Source of the DNA: Pseudomonadota bacterium
GTDB taxonomy: Bacteria > Pseudomonadota > Gammaproteobacteria > Burkholderiales > Burkholderiaceae_E
Length of the DNA: 64,000 nt
Reading direction: 5' to 3'
Assembly: GCA_023388075.1 (NCBI GenBank)
Contig: JAEWGX010000117.1
Coordinates: forward strand, 1-64,000
Positions within the stretch are counted from its first letter, which is position 1. Each line of letters starts with the position of its first letter. The translations under genes were made by a program, and so were the position numbers. Under the pieces are notes generated by a model. It saw nothing but the letters and a program-made list of their open reading frames with translations. It was not told where the DNA came from and ran no database searches. Of this stretch, positions 25,065-33,996 are shown in pieces.

Positions 25065-25796
25065 ATGCCTGTCATCCGTGCGGAGAATCTCGGCAAGAGC
25101 GTACCAGACGCCGGGCGGGACCTGACCATCCTCGACGCGGTGTCGTTCACCATCACCCCGGGCGAGACGGTGGCCATCACGGGCGCTTCGGGCTCCGGCA
25201 AGTCGACGCTGCTCGGGCTTCTTGCCGGTCTGGACCTGCCCAGTGCGGGCCGGCTGCTGATCGACGACGCGGATCTCTTCGCATGGGACGAAGACCGCCG
25301 CGCCCGCTGGCGGGCGGAGCATCTCGGATTCGTGTTCCAGTCGTTCCAGCTCCTGCCGCAGATGACCGCGTTGGAGAACGTGATGCTGCCGCTGGAGCTG
25401 GCGGGACACGATTCGGCGCAGGCCCGCGCGCGGGTGCTGCTCGATCGCGTCGGCCTGGGCGACCGGCTCGATCACTACCCGCGCACGCTGTCGGGCGGGG
25501 AGCAGCAGCGCGTGGCGCTCGCGCGCGCCTTCGCGCCGTCGCCGTCGCTGCTGTTCGCGGACGAACCGACCGGCAGCCTCGACCATGCCACGGGCGCGCG
25601 CATCATCGACCTGCTGTTCGATCTCAATTCGGAAACCGGCGCGACGCTGGTGCTGGTCACGCACGACCCGAGCCTGGCTCGTCGCTGCGCCCGGGTGCTC
25701 ACGCTCGCGAGCGGCAGGCTGGTGGCCGACGACCGGATCGGGCCGGACGCGCCGGTCCCCGCGCCGCGACTGGAGCCTCGGCTGACGGGGTCATAG
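25065..25796 (+). CDS. ABC transporter ATP-binding protein, YbbA/LolD-like
   Basis: 243 aa. Walker A GASGSGKST (about 39-47), Q-loop FQSFQLLP, signature LSGGEQQRVALARAFA, Walker B LLFADEPTGSLD and switch His in VTHDPS are intact. The MacB/LolD/YbbA group works with an ABC permease of the FtsX type. Here the usual permease gene (ybbP) does not follow; the next gene is on the other strand. It may use a permease encoded elsewhere. Confidence 0.9.
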   Translation: MPVIRAENLGKSVPDAGRDLTILDAVSFTITPGETVAITGASGSGKSTLLGLLAGLDLPSAGRLLIDDADLFAWDEDRRARWRAEHLGFVFQSFQLLPQMTALENVMLPLELAGHDSAQARARVLLDRVGLGDRLDHYPRTLSGGEQQRVALARAFAPSPSLLFADEPTGSLDHATGARIIDLLFDLNSETGATLVLVTHDPSLARRCARVLTLASGRLVADDRIGPDAPVPAPRLEPRLTGS

Positions 25797-25801
25797 GAGC
25801 C

Positions 25802-25854
25802 CGGGGCCGCACGGGGGCGGCCCCGCGTCGGGAACTGGAAGGAGCGCCGGCTCC
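25802..25854. terminator. GC hairpins between convergent ybbA-like and nnrD genes
   Basis: A 9-bp stem CGGGGCCGC/GCGGCCCCG (25802-25810, 25817-25825) and a second small stem GGAGC/GCTCC (25841-25845, 25850-25854) lie between the convergent genes. There is no T-tract, so termination strength is uncertain. Confidence 0.4.
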
Positions 25855-27530
25855 TACGCCGGGGGACCGCCGCCATTGGTGGCGACGGCGCCCGCCACCA
25901 GCGAGCGGAACACGGCAGGCAGCCAGTCGGCGATGCGGCCTGCCGGCACCCCGAGTGGGCCGATGCGCGTCGCCACGAGGTCTCCGGCGGCGCCATGCAG
26001 CCACACGCCGGCGCAGGCGGCATTGACGGCGATCGAGCCCACGCTCGCCTGCGGGCCCGCCGCGATCGCGGCGATGATCCCCGCCAGCACGTCGCCGGTG
26101 CCACCGGTGGCGAGCACCGGGTTGCCCGATGCGTTGATGGCGTAGTTCCCCTGCGGGTCTGCGATCACCGTCCCGGCGCCCTTGAGGACGGCAACCGCCT
26201 CGAAGCGACGCGCCAGCGCCACCGCGGCGCCGATGCGGTCGGCCTGGATGCGCCCGGTGGTGGTTTCCAGCAGGCGCGCGGCCTCCAGCGGATGCGGGGT
26301 GAGGATGGTCGGGGCGGTGCGCTGCCGAACCAGCCGGGCAAGGTCCGGCATGGCCGCGAGCAGGTTGAGGGCGTCGGCGTCGCAAACCACGAGCGCGCGG
26401 CTTGCGACGGCGCTGCCGAGGTACTGCCATGCCTGTCGGTCCTGGCCAAGCCCGCAGCCCACCGCGATCACGCGGTAGCGCGACGGAATGGGATCGGTCG
26501 CCGCGATCATCGCGCGCATGATCTCCGGGCGCCGAGGATCGGCCGCGTCGCTCGACCGCGAGTCGCCTGCGATCGCGATCCGCCCCGCGCCCGCGCCAAG
26601 CGCGCCGCGTGCGGCGAGCCGCGCGGCGCCCGCCATGCCGAGACGGCCGCCGATCACCAGCACGTCGCCGGAAGTGCCCTTGTGCGCGTTGACGCCACGC
26701 ACCGGCAGCAGGCGCCGGATGGCGCTGGCATCCAGGAGGACCGCATCGGGGCGCACGCCGCGAACGGCGGGCGCGCCGGAAGCCGCCGCCGCGAGGCCGC
26801 CTTCGGACAGCGGCGCCACGATCACCTCGCCCGCGGCGGCGAGCCCGGCGCCCGTGTGCAGTCCGGGCTTGTCGGCGATCATCGTGACCGTGAGCGACGC
26901 GGAAACGAACGGGCCGCCGGCGACCGCCGCGCCGGTGTCCGCGTCGATGCCGCTCGGCATGTCGATCGCGAGCACCGGCGCCCGCAGCCGCCTGATCCAG
27001 GCGAGCATCGGCACGAGGCTCGATGGCAGTGATCGCGACAAGCCGATGCCGAAGAGGCCGTCGATGACCAGGGGAGGCCGTTGCCCGGGTGAGGAGAGCG
27101 CGCCCAGGGCCGGGCTGCGCCCGGTCCGTCCCCCGCGGGGGTCGACGGAGCCCGGGGCCGCCCGGCGTTCCGTCGAGAGGCGGTCTTCCAGCGGCAGCAG
27201 GCTGCCGCCAGCGGCATGCCACGCGGCCCACGCATCGGCGGCGTCCTGCGCCCGGGGCGGCGCGCCCAGGATGGCATCGACCGCGCAGGCGCGCACGGCG
27301 TAGCCGCGCTCGCACAGGATGCGTCCCGCCACGAGCGCGTCGCCACCGTTGTTGCCCGGCCCGACAAGGAGCAGCACGGTGGTTTCCGGCGGCATCCGGC
27401 GCAGCATGCGCGTCGCCTGGTCGGCCACCGCGGTCGCCGCGCGCCGCATCAGCTCGCCGCGCGGCAACTGCGCGAGCCATGCCGACTCGATCCGGCGGAC
27501 GCTGTCGACGGCGAAAAGTCCGCGCAGCAT
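25854..27530 (-). CDS. nnrD: Bifunctional NAD(P)H-hydrate epimerase / ADP-dependent NAD(P)H-hydrate dehydratase
   Basis: 558 aa. It repairs hydrated NADH and NADPH. The N-terminal epimerase domain (about 1-260) has VGPGNNGGDALVAGR, DGLFGIGLSR and DMPSGIDADTG. The C-terminal kinase-like dehydratase domain has HKGTSGDVLVIGG and the terminal ATGGTGDVLAG nucleotide motif. An Arg/Pro/Gly-rich insert of about 35 residues (near 120-155) is unusual. The start MLRGLFAVDS lies 5 nt after the stop of the DadA-like gene, so it is the last gene of the long operon; the frame is open further upstream but overlaps that gene. Confidence 0.92.
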   Translation of the reverse strand: MLRGLFAVDSVRRIESAWLAQLPRGELMRRAATAVADQATRMLRRMPPETTVLLLVGPGNNGGDALVAGRILCERGYAVRACAVDAILGAPPRAQDAADAWAAWHAAGGSLLPLEDRLSTERRAAPGSVDPRGGRTGRSPALGALSSPGQRPPLVIDGLFGIGLSRSLPSSLVPMLAWIRRLRAPVLAIDMPSGIDADTGAAVAGGPFVSASLTVTMIADKPGLHTGAGLAAAGEVIVAPLSEGGLAAAASGAPAVRGVRPDAVLLDASAIRRLLPVRGVNAHKGTSGDVLVIGGRLGMAGAARLAARGALGAGAGRIAIAGDSRSSDAADPRRPEIMRAMIAATDPIPSRYRVIAVGCGLGQDRQAWQYLGSAVASRALVVCDADALNLLAAMPDLARLVRQRTAPTILTPHPLEAARLLETTTGRIQADRIGAAVALARRFEAVAVLKGAGTVIADPQGNYAINASGNPVLATGGTGDVLAGIIAAIAAGPQASVGSIAVNAACAGVWLHGAAGDLVATRIGPLGVPAGRIADWLPAVFRSLVAGAVATNGGGPPA

Positions 27531-27535
27531 TCCGG

Positions 27536-28807
27536 CTATACCGCAAGCCGGGCCAGGGTCAGCCCGTCCAGGTCGATCCCCGGCGATTCGCCGGCGAGCA
27601 GGTCGGACACGAGGCGCGCCGATCCGCAGCTCATTGCCCAACCGGTGGAGCCGTGGCCGATATTGACGTAGAGGCCGGCAAGGCGGGTCCTTCCCAGGAG
27701 CGGCGGGCCATCCGGCGTCATCGGCCGCGCACCGACCCAGTAGCGCGCGGTGGCGAGATCGAAACGGTCGCCGAACCAGTCCTGCGCCACCTTTCGCAAC
27801 GTGCGCAGCGCGCCGGCGCGCAGTCGCATGCCGTGGCCGCTCATCTCCGCCGTGCCGGCGATGCGCAACTGGCGCCCGAGCGGCGTGATGGCGGTCTTGT
27901 AGGCCTCGTCCATCAACGCCTGCGCCGGGCCTGCGACACCGGGCCGCAGGTCGATGGTGGCGGAGAACCCCTTGACCGGATAGATCGGCACGGCGATGCC
28001 CAGGCGCGCGAGCAGCGGCACGCTGTGCACGCCCGAGGCGATCACGACGGCGTCGAACGGCACGGTGTTGGGCTCCGCGATCCGATGCCGCACCAGGAGC
28101 AGGCCGGTCGCGCGGCCGTGCGCGTGGCGCACGCCGGCCACTTCCCGGCCGAACTCGAAGCGCACGCCGCGTCGCTCGCAGAGGGCAGCGAGCCGGGTGG
28201 TGAAGAGCTGGCAGTTCGCCGATTCGTCATCGGGCAGGTGCAGCGCCCCGGCAAGCGGCGTATCGGCCCGCAGCGACGGCTCCAGCGCGCGCGCCTCGGC
28301 CGCACCGAGCAGCCGGTACGGGATTCCCTGCTCGTCCAGCATGCGCCGCGCCGGCGCGTTGAGTTCCACGTCCTGCTCGCTGCGAAAGAGCTGCAGGTAG
28401 CCACGGCTCGAATCGTCCTCGAGTCCCGTCGAGCGCCTGAGGAGATGAAGCTGGTCGCGCGAGTAGCGCGCCAGGCGCTGCATGCGTTCGCGGTTGCGGC
28501 GGTACCGCTGCGGGTCGCATTCCCGCAGCCACCGGCCGATCCAGCGCCACTGGGCGGGGTTCAGGCTGGGCCGGAACACCAGCGGCGACGCCGCCTGGCC
28601 AAGCGAGCGGGCGAGCTTGCCCGGCATGCCGGGCGCGGCCCATGGCGTCACGTAGCCCGGAGCGATCACGCCGGCGTTGGCGGCGCTGGTGGCAAGCGCC
28701 GGCCCGCCGAGGCGGTCGTAGACCGTGACCTCGAAGCCATGCTCGCGCAGGTACCAGGCCGTGGTGACGCCGACCACGCCGGCGCCGATGACCGCGACTC
28801 CCCTCAC
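27536..28807 (-). CDS. DadA-like FAD-dependent D-amino-acid dehydrogenase/oxidase
   Basis: 423 aa. It has the FAD-binding GAGVVGVTTAWYL motif at the very N-terminus, then SAANAGVIAPGYVTPWAAPG as in D-amino-acid dehydrogenase DadA, and the C-terminal GHGSTGWAMSCGSA block. It should deaminate a D-amino acid or an imino acid and pass electrons to the respiratory chain. GTG at 28807 is used as start because it puts the dinucleotide motif 5-6 residues from the N-terminus; a TTG at 28822 overlapping the upstream stop is an alternative. It sits in an operon with peptide- and glutamate-linked enzymes, so its substrate may not be free D-alanine. Confidence 0.9.
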   Translation of the reverse strand: MRGVAVIGAGVVGVTTAWYLREHGFEVTVYDRLGGPALATSAANAGVIAPGYVTPWAAPGMPGKLARSLGQAASPLVFRPSLNPAQWRWIGRWLRECDPQRYRRNRERMQRLARYSRDQLHLLRRSTGLEDDSSRGYLQLFRSEQDVELNAPARRMLDEQGIPYRLLGAAEARALEPSLRADTPLAGALHLPDDESANCQLFTTRLAALCERRGVRFEFGREVAGVRHAHGRATGLLLVRHRIAEPNTVPFDAVVIASGVHSVPLLARLGIAVPIYPVKGFSATIDLRPGVAGPAQALMDEAYKTAITPLGRQLRIAGTAEMSGHGMRLRAGALRTLRKVAQDWFGDRFDLATARYWVGARPMTPDGPPLLGRTRLAGLYVNIGHGSTGWAMSCGSARLVSDLLAGESPGIDLDGLTLARLAV

Positions 28808-28818
28808 AGGCGCCCGGT

Positions 28819-29865
28819 TCAAAGCACCGCGAGCTCGCGGTTGGTGAAGCGGCCGGGGTAGGCCTTGCGAATGGCAAGCTTGCGCTCGATCGCCTCGATG
28901 ATCGCGGTGGAGAAGCGCACGCCCTCGAACTTGCTGGAGTTGCGCAGCCCCCCCGGGCTGAAGACGTTGATCTCCAGGATCTTGTCGCCCACGATGTCGA
29001 GCCCCACGAGGAACATGCCGTCGCGCATCAGCTTGGGCCGCACCTTCTCCGCCACCTCCAGCTCCACGTCGCCGATCTCGGCCTTGCTCGGGCTGCCACC
29101 CGCATGGATGTTGCTGCGCACGTCGTCCTTCGCCGACGTGCGCCGGAAGGCCGCATACCGGCCCTTGTGCATCAGCGGGGTGCCGTTCAGCAGAAAGAAG
29201 CGGATGTCCCCGTCCTTGGCCGCCGGGACGTATGCCTGGGCGATCACGTAGCCGTCGCGGCTGATCGCCTCGATCATCTGGTTGAGATTGGAGCCCTTGC
29301 CGCTGTCCACCACGAAGACGCCCTGGCCGCCGCTGCCTCGCAGCGGCTTCAGCACGATGCGGTCGCCCTGTTCCGACGCGAACCGCTTGATCGCGTCGGC
29401 ATCCTTGGAGATCAGCGTGGGTGCGCGCAGCTCCACCGGAAACGACTGGAAGTACAGCTTGTTGGTGGCGTGGCTGAGCCCGTCCGGATCGTTCAGCACC
29501 AGCACGCCTTGCTCCGCCGCGATTCGGCCGAAGATGATGCCGATGCCTTCCGCCCATGGCCGGTCCACCGCGTCCGCGGACGGGTCGTTGCGCAGCATCA
29601 GCACGTCGAGCTCGCCGACGTCGATGGTCTTCACCTCGATGCGCCGGTCCTGGATGGCCTTGAAGAAGGCCATGTAGGTAGGGAACTTCTTCTTGGGCGC
29701 GACCCGCACCCGGAGGTGCAGCCGGTCGTCCGGCGTGAAGCTGAAGTCCGAGGGCGTGGCATAGAAGACCGCATGTCCGCGGCGCAGCGCTTCGTTCGCG
29801 AGAATGGTGGTGGCGTAGTGCTCTTCCTCCCGGGCCATGTCGTTGACGAAGAACGCGATCTTCAT
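28819..29865 (-). CDS. GshB-like ATP-grasp ligase (glutathione synthetase paralogue)
   Basis: 348 aa. It resembles glutathione synthetase: LDVLMLRNDPS, LKPLRGSGGQGVFVV (ATP-grasp small loop), QAYVPAAKDGDIRFFLLNG, and VGLDIVGDKILEINVFSPG with metal-binding Glu and Asn. The N-terminal domain (KKKFPTYMAFFKAIQDRR) and the loop NIHAGGSPSKAEIG differ from E. coli GshB, and it is about 30 residues longer. GGAGGGGG precedes the ATG, and the start overlaps the stop of the DUF1704 gene (ATGA). It should ligate an amino acid to a gamma-glutamyl or other carboxylate; whether it makes glutathione is not settled, because gshA is not adjacent. Confidence 0.85.
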   Translation of the reverse strand: MKIAFFVNDMAREEEHYATTILANEALRRGHAVFYATPSDFSFTPDDRLHLRVRVAPKKKFPTYMAFFKAIQDRRIEVKTIDVGELDVLMLRNDPSADAVDRPWAEGIGIIFGRIAAEQGVLVLNDPDGLSHATNKLYFQSFPVELRAPTLISKDADAIKRFASEQGDRIVLKPLRGSGGQGVFVVDSGKGSNLNQMIEAISRDGYVIAQAYVPAAKDGDIRFFLLNGTPLMHKGRYAAFRRTSAKDDVRSNIHAGGSPSKAEIGDVELEVAEKVRPKLMRDGMFLVGLDIVGDKILEINVFSPGGLRNSSKFEGVRFSTAIIEAIERKLAIRKAYPGRFTNRELAVL

Positions 29866-31838
29866 GTACCCCCTCCAGGGATGGCGTGTCCCTGAGCAAT
29901 CAGGTCGCGCACGGCGAGCCCCGAGCCTGCCGCGGCGATGAACCGCACGCCTTCGGGCAGCGCCAGGAAGGCCGGTCGCACCCGCGGCTCGCGAAGCATG
30001 CCCCGGGCGCGCAGTTCCTGCAAGACGTCGAAGTGGTGAGCCGCGATCTTGCCATACCAGAAAGGCTCCAGCTCGTCTCCGCCCGCGACGTGCTGGAGCA
30101 CCTGCTGCAGCCCCTGCAGATAGATCGCGTCCTTGCTCAGGCCGCCGGAGCGGTGCACCCGCAGCGCCACGCCGAATGCGACGTCGTCCTCCATGCCGGT
30201 GTCGCGCTTGAGCATGCGCCAGGTCTCGATGAAGCTCGCGCCGTCCAGCATCGCCCGCACCGCCAGCACGCGAGCGGCGATGAGGAGCAGCCGCTGCGCC
30301 CCGGTGCCTCCCGTGGCGAACTCCGCGAAGACCGCAAGCCCTTCCTGCGTGCGCTCGTACCCGGCCAGCCCCGCGCGAAAGATGCGCAGCCCTTGCGCGT
30401 CGCCGTTGAAGTAGGTGACCAGGTGAACGCCGATCTCGTGCTGCAGCAGAGCCGGCAGGCGGCGCGCCGCCATGCGGGTCTGGCGCGAGATCAGCAGCCG
30501 GGGCCCGGAGACCATCAGGCCCGGCGGCAGGTCGTCGCGCAACAGCACCGAGGGCGTGAACTCCGGGCAGGTCGCCTGGTAGTCCGCGATGGTACGCAGC
30601 GCCGCGTCGCGCACCTGGTGGCAATCCACCGTCTCGCTCTCCGATGCGGGCTCCTCGCCCGCGATGCGCTCGCGCGTGGCCGCGACGACGGACCGCGCGA
30701 CCGCGAGCAGGCCGTCGTCGACGCCACCGTAGAGAAGGCGGCTTGCATCCTTGAACTGGCGGGTGCCGCGGCACTGGAGCATGGTGAGCTGGTGATCCAT
30801 CTCCAGCTGCTTCTCGCGGAAGAGATCCTCCAGGGTCGGGTCCTCGATCCGGTCGATGTTGATGCTGTAGAGGCCGCGCTTGAGTTCGTCCGGGGCGACC
30901 GCGAGCGGCCTGTAGCGAAAGCGCGGCGGCGCGACGCAGCCACTGCGCCGGAACTCCTCGAGCGCCTCGGCCGAGTTGATCGGCGTGAGGTCGAGCAGGA
31001 AGTCGTAGGAGCCGGAGATCTCGGTGAGCTGCCGGTCCACGGTGCGCGCCGCCTGCACGAAGGCGCGCCGGCCGAGCGCCCGGTGGTGCATGGAGCCGAA
31101 GTCTCCGATGGACCGGCCGAAGGCCATCGCGGCGCGCAGCACGGCGTCGATGACCGCCGCCTCCATCTGGTGGAAGAGGCCGGGGTACTGCTTGAGGCCG
31201 TCCGGCGATCGATGCACCGCGGGCAGCCCGATGGTGATGCGGGCGATGCGCGGGTCGATATCGTCCAGGTCCTGCAGGGTCACGTCCGAATCCGCATGCC
31301 GCGCCACCTTGACCGTGGGGCGCCGGTAGTCGATCTCCTTTCGTTCGAGCGCCTTGCGCAGCGTCGTGAGGACGTCGGTCTCCGGCGCGAGCCCGGTGGC
31401 CTCGACCTCGAAGTGAAACGACGGCAGGCGCGGGGACTCCGGATCGGCGTCGGGTCCGGCCAGCAGGTCCTTCACCTCGACCAGCAGGAAGCCGCGATAG
31501 CGGCGCATCATCCACGCGGCGATCGCATCGACGATGCGTTCGGGCTCACGCTCCGCCTGGTCGCGCCGGCTCCACAGGAGATGAATCGCGCTCGAGGCGG
31601 CGACCCGGCGCGCAAGGCTCGGGGGCATCGCCACCTCCCGCCGCCAGCTGCACATGAACGGCAGGTCGCGGTCGACGTGGACCCGGTCGCCATCGGCCGA
31701 GATGACCCGGAAGGGCCGCGTGCCGGCCAGCGCGGGCACGACGCGCGAGAGCATCTCGCGTTCATCGTCCGGTGCCATCGCGTCCGGAGCCTGGGCGACC
31801 GGCGTGCGGTGGTCGGGGCTGTCGAGGGGGTGGCTCAT
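29862..31838 (-). CDS. DUF1704 / QEGLA-motif protein, MATCAP-like zinc metallopeptidase
   Basis: 658 aa, cytoplasmic. The zinc motif HEIGVH (467-472, an HExxxH) and the downstream TQEGLA (497-502, third ligand Glu499) define the family annotated as flavohemoglobin expression-modulating QEGLA-motif proteins (TIGR02421). Eukaryotic relatives (MATCAP/KIAA0895L) are tubulin C-terminal tyrosine carboxypeptidases, so a carboxypeptidase-like activity is plausible. The bacterial substrate is unknown. The start overlaps the stop of the N-formylglutamate amidohydrolase gene, and the stop overlaps the start of the GshB-like gene, each by 4 nt, so the three enzymes are tightly coupled. Confidence 0.87.
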   Translation of the reverse strand: MSHPLDSPDHRTPVAQAPDAMAPDDEREMLSRVVPALAGTRPFRVISADGDRVHVDRDLPFMCSWRREVAMPPSLARRVAASSAIHLLWSRRDQAEREPERIVDAIAAWMMRRYRGFLLVEVKDLLAGPDADPESPRLPSFHFEVEATGLAPETDVLTTLRKALERKEIDYRRPTVKVARHADSDVTLQDLDDIDPRIARITIGLPAVHRSPDGLKQYPGLFHQMEAAVIDAVLRAAMAFGRSIGDFGSMHHRALGRRAFVQAARTVDRQLTEISGSYDFLLDLTPINSAEALEEFRRSGCVAPPRFRYRPLAVAPDELKRGLYSINIDRIEDPTLEDLFREKQLEMDHQLTMLQCRGTRQFKDASRLLYGGVDDGLLAVARSVVAATRERIAGEEPASESETVDCHQVRDAALRTIADYQATCPEFTPSVLLRDDLPPGLMVSGPRLLISRQTRMAARRLPALLQHEIGVHLVTYFNGDAQGLRIFRAGLAGYERTQEGLAVFAEFATGGTGAQRLLLIAARVLAVRAMLDGASFIETWRMLKRDTGMEDDVAFGVALRVHRSGGLSKDAIYLQGLQQVLQHVAGGDELEPFWYGKIAAHHFDVLQELRARGMLREPRVRPAFLALPEGVRFIAAAGSGLAVRDLIAQGHAIPGGGT

Positions 31839-32659
31839 GTGTCCGGGAGGGCCTTGCCGGACGCGGCGATCGCGGTGCGGAGCGCAGGGACCAGTTCCGC
31901 GAAGAGGCGCCCCAGCGCGCTCATCTCCGCCCGGTAGGGCACGCCGGTCCACTCGTCCATGTAGAACTTCTTCACCTCGAGCGCGATGGCGCAGCCGGTC
32001 AGCGGATAGTTGGCGTGGACGAAGCGGGCGAGCTCGCCCTTGCCCTGGAAGGCCACGTCGCGCCGGACGTCCAGCCGCCGGCCGCGGAAGTCGAAGTCCA
32101 GGATCGTCGCCTCGACGGCGCGAAGGACGTGCTCCCAGCGGTGCGGCGGCATCGACGAGGTGCCGAGATTGATGTCGGGGGCCGCGACCGGATCGGTCGG
32201 GGGCTCGGCGACGCCCCCGCGGCGGTGGTTGTAGCTGTGCACGTCGAGCAGCACGAAGTTCCCATGGTCGCGCACCAGGCCGTCGAGCAGGCCACGCAAG
32301 CTCTCGTAGAAGCGGTCATGCAGCGAGAGCGAGCGCTCCACCAGCGCGTCGGCGGGCGCGGTGCGCCAGACCTGCATCCCCCATGCCTGCCCGGGCGTGC
32401 GGTAGACCGCCTGGTCACGGCCGCGATTGAGGTCGACCTCGAAGCGCGAGCGGTGCACCACCACGCGGGTCGGCACCGCCGCGATCATGTCGCCGGTGAA
32501 CGGATCCTCCTCGCGGACCCGGTCCGCGTCGGCCAGGTGCATCAACGCCATCGTCTCGGGTCGCAGCCCGCTGCCGTGATGGATCGCCGTGGCGAGGACC
32601 GGACCGTCTCCGCGCACGAGGCTCCACCAGGCGTCCTCCATCGCAGGATGCGCGATCAT
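31835..32659 (-). CDS. N-formylglutamate amidohydrolase family protein
   Basis: 274 aa. It shows the family blocks ATAIHHGSGL (metal-binding His-His), VVHRSRFEVDLNR and LLDVHSYNHRR, with a late FVHANYPLTG segment. The named enzyme hydrolyses N-formyl-L-glutamate in histidine breakdown, but no hut genes are nearby. Here it is the second gene of an operon behind gdhA (13 nt) and before the DUF1704 peptidase (4-nt overlap). An N-acyl-glutamate or peptide-linked glutamate may be the real substrate. An ATG six codons later is an alternative start. Confidence 0.87.
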   Translation of the reverse strand: MIAHPAMEDAWWSLVRGDGPVLATAIHHGSGLRPETMALMHLADADRVREEDPFTGDMIAAVPTRVVVHRSRFEVDLNRGRDQAVYRTPGQAWGMQVWRTAPADALVERSLSLHDRFYESLRGLLDGLVRDHGNFVLLDVHSYNHRRGGVAEPPTDPVAAPDINLGTSSMPPHRWEHVLRAVEATILDFDFRGRRLDVRRDVAFQGKGELARFVHANYPLTGCAIALEVKKFYMDEWTGVPYRAEMSALGRLFAELVPALRTAIAASGKALPDT

Positions 32660-32672
32660 GGCCGCCCGGCGC

Positions 32673-33941
32673 TCACGGATACAGGCCGCGTTCCTCCCGC
32701 GCCTGGAGAACGCGCTGGCAGGCGATGACGTACGCCGCAGTGCGCAAGGGAACCGAGAGCGCGCCTGCGCGCGCCTGGATGTCGCGGAACGCGCGCAGCT
32801 GGATCGACTCCAGGCGCTGGTTGATCTCGTCCTCGGACCAGAAGAAGCTGGAGAAGTCCTGCACCCATTCGAAGTACGAGACGATCACGCCGCCCGCGTT
32901 GGCGATCACGTCCGGAACCACCGTGATGCCGCGGTCGAGCAGCACCTCGTCGCCCCGGCGATTGACCGGTCCGTTGGCGCCCTCGACCACCAGCCGCGCA
33001 CGGATGCGCTCGGCGCGCGGGCCGTCGAGCTGTCCCTCGAGCGCGGCGGGGATCATGATGTCGCAGTCCACGCCCCAGAAGTCCTCCTCGCCGATTGCCC
33101 CGGCACCGGCGAAGCCGGCGATGCCACCGTGCTCCCGGCAGTGGCGCGCGAGCGCCGCGACGTCGATGCCATCGGCGTTGTGCAGCGAGCCGGTATGGTC
33201 CTGCACCGCGACTACGCGGGCATTCGCCCGCGCCATCAGCTCCGCCGCCACGCCGCCCACGTTGCCGAAGCCCTGCACCGCGACTCGTGCCTCATCGAGC
33301 GCGAAGCCGAGACTGCGGGCCGCCTCGCGCGCGGTGAGGAAGACGCCGCGTCCGGTGGCCTTGATGCGTCCGAGCGAGCCACCGAGCTCGACGGGCTTGC
33401 CGGTGACCACGCCGGTCACGGTACCGCCCGTGTTGGCCGAGTACGTGTCCATCATCCACGCCATCACCTGCGCGTTGGTGTTGACGTCCGGCGCGGGAAT
33501 GTCCTTGGTGGGTCCGATGATGATGCCGATCTCGCTGGTGTAGCGGCGCGTGATCTTCTCGAGCTCGTTCCTCGACAGCTTGTGGGGATCGACGCGGATA
33601 CCGCCTTTCGCGCCGCCGTACGGGATGTTGACCGCGGCGTTCTTGATGGTCATCCAGGCCGCGAGCGCGAGCACTTCCTCCAGCGTGACATCCGGGTGGT
33701 AGCGCACGCCGCCCTTGCCGGGGCCGCGCGAGAGGTTGTGCTGCACGCGATAGCCCTCGAAGTGCGCGACCTCGCCGTTGTCCATCTCGATCGGGATGTC
33801 CACGATCAGCGAGCGCTTGGGGCGGCGCAGCGTCTCCACCCAACGCGCGAGCGGGCCGAGGTGCGGCGTGACCTGCTCGATCTGGGCGAGATAGGTATCC
33901 CAAGGGCTTCCGGGCGTGGGATCGATGTAGGACAGCGGCAT
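32673..33941 (-). CDS. gdhA: Glutamate dehydrogenase (NAD(P)+)
   Basis: 422 aa, the hexameric small-type enzyme that interconverts glutamate with 2-oxoglutarate and ammonia. Visible motifs are GKGGVRYHPDV, the catalytic Lys block PYGGAKGGIRVDP, KDIPAPDVNTN, the Rossmann motif VQGFGNVGGVA and VVEGANGPV. It is the first gene of the minus-strand operon that continues into the N-formylglutamate amidohydrolase. GGAGCG lies about 9 nt before the ATG. The upstream region is shared with otsA and contains a 13-bp palindrome (33984-33996). Confidence 0.95.
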   Translation of the reverse strand: MPLSYIDPTPGSPWDTYLAQIEQVTPHLGPLARWVETLRRPKRSLIVDIPIEMDNGEVAHFEGYRVQHNLSRGPGKGGVRYHPDVTLEEVLALAAWMTIKNAAVNIPYGGAKGGIRVDPHKLSRNELEKITRRYTSEIGIIIGPTKDIPAPDVNTNAQVMAWMMDTYSANTGGTVTGVVTGKPVELGGSLGRIKATGRGVFLTAREAARSLGFALDEARVAVQGFGNVGGVAAELMARANARVVAVQDHTGSLHNADGIDVAALARHCREHGGIAGFAGAGAIGEEDFWGVDCDIMIPAALEGQLDGPRAERIRARLVVEGANGPVNRRGDEVLLDRGITVVPDVIANAGGVIVSYFEWVQDFSSFFWSEDEINQRLESIQLRAFRDIQARAGALSVPLRTAAYVIACQRVLQAREERGLYP

Positions 33942-33983
33942 GGCAGGCGCTCCGTGGATGCGTCAGTGGGGATGCTCGCACGC

Positions 33984-33996
33984 GATTGGCGCAATC
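33984..33996. promoter_or_regulatory. Palindrome GATTG-GCG-CAATC between gdhA and otsA
   Basis: Perfect 5-bp arms at 33984-33988 and 33992-33996, 43 nt upstream of the gdhA start in the divergent region. A candidate operator; no regulator can be assigned. Confidence 0.35.

Noticed and set aside
25854..27641. Longer start for NnrD
   Set aside because: It would overlap the DadA-like gene by about 100 nt with non-homologous residues; the ATG at 27530 starts 5 nt after that stop.
29886..31937. A 683-codon plus-strand frame opposite the DUF1704 gene
   Set aside because: Antisense shadow; the minus strand carries the zinc motif and coupled overlaps.
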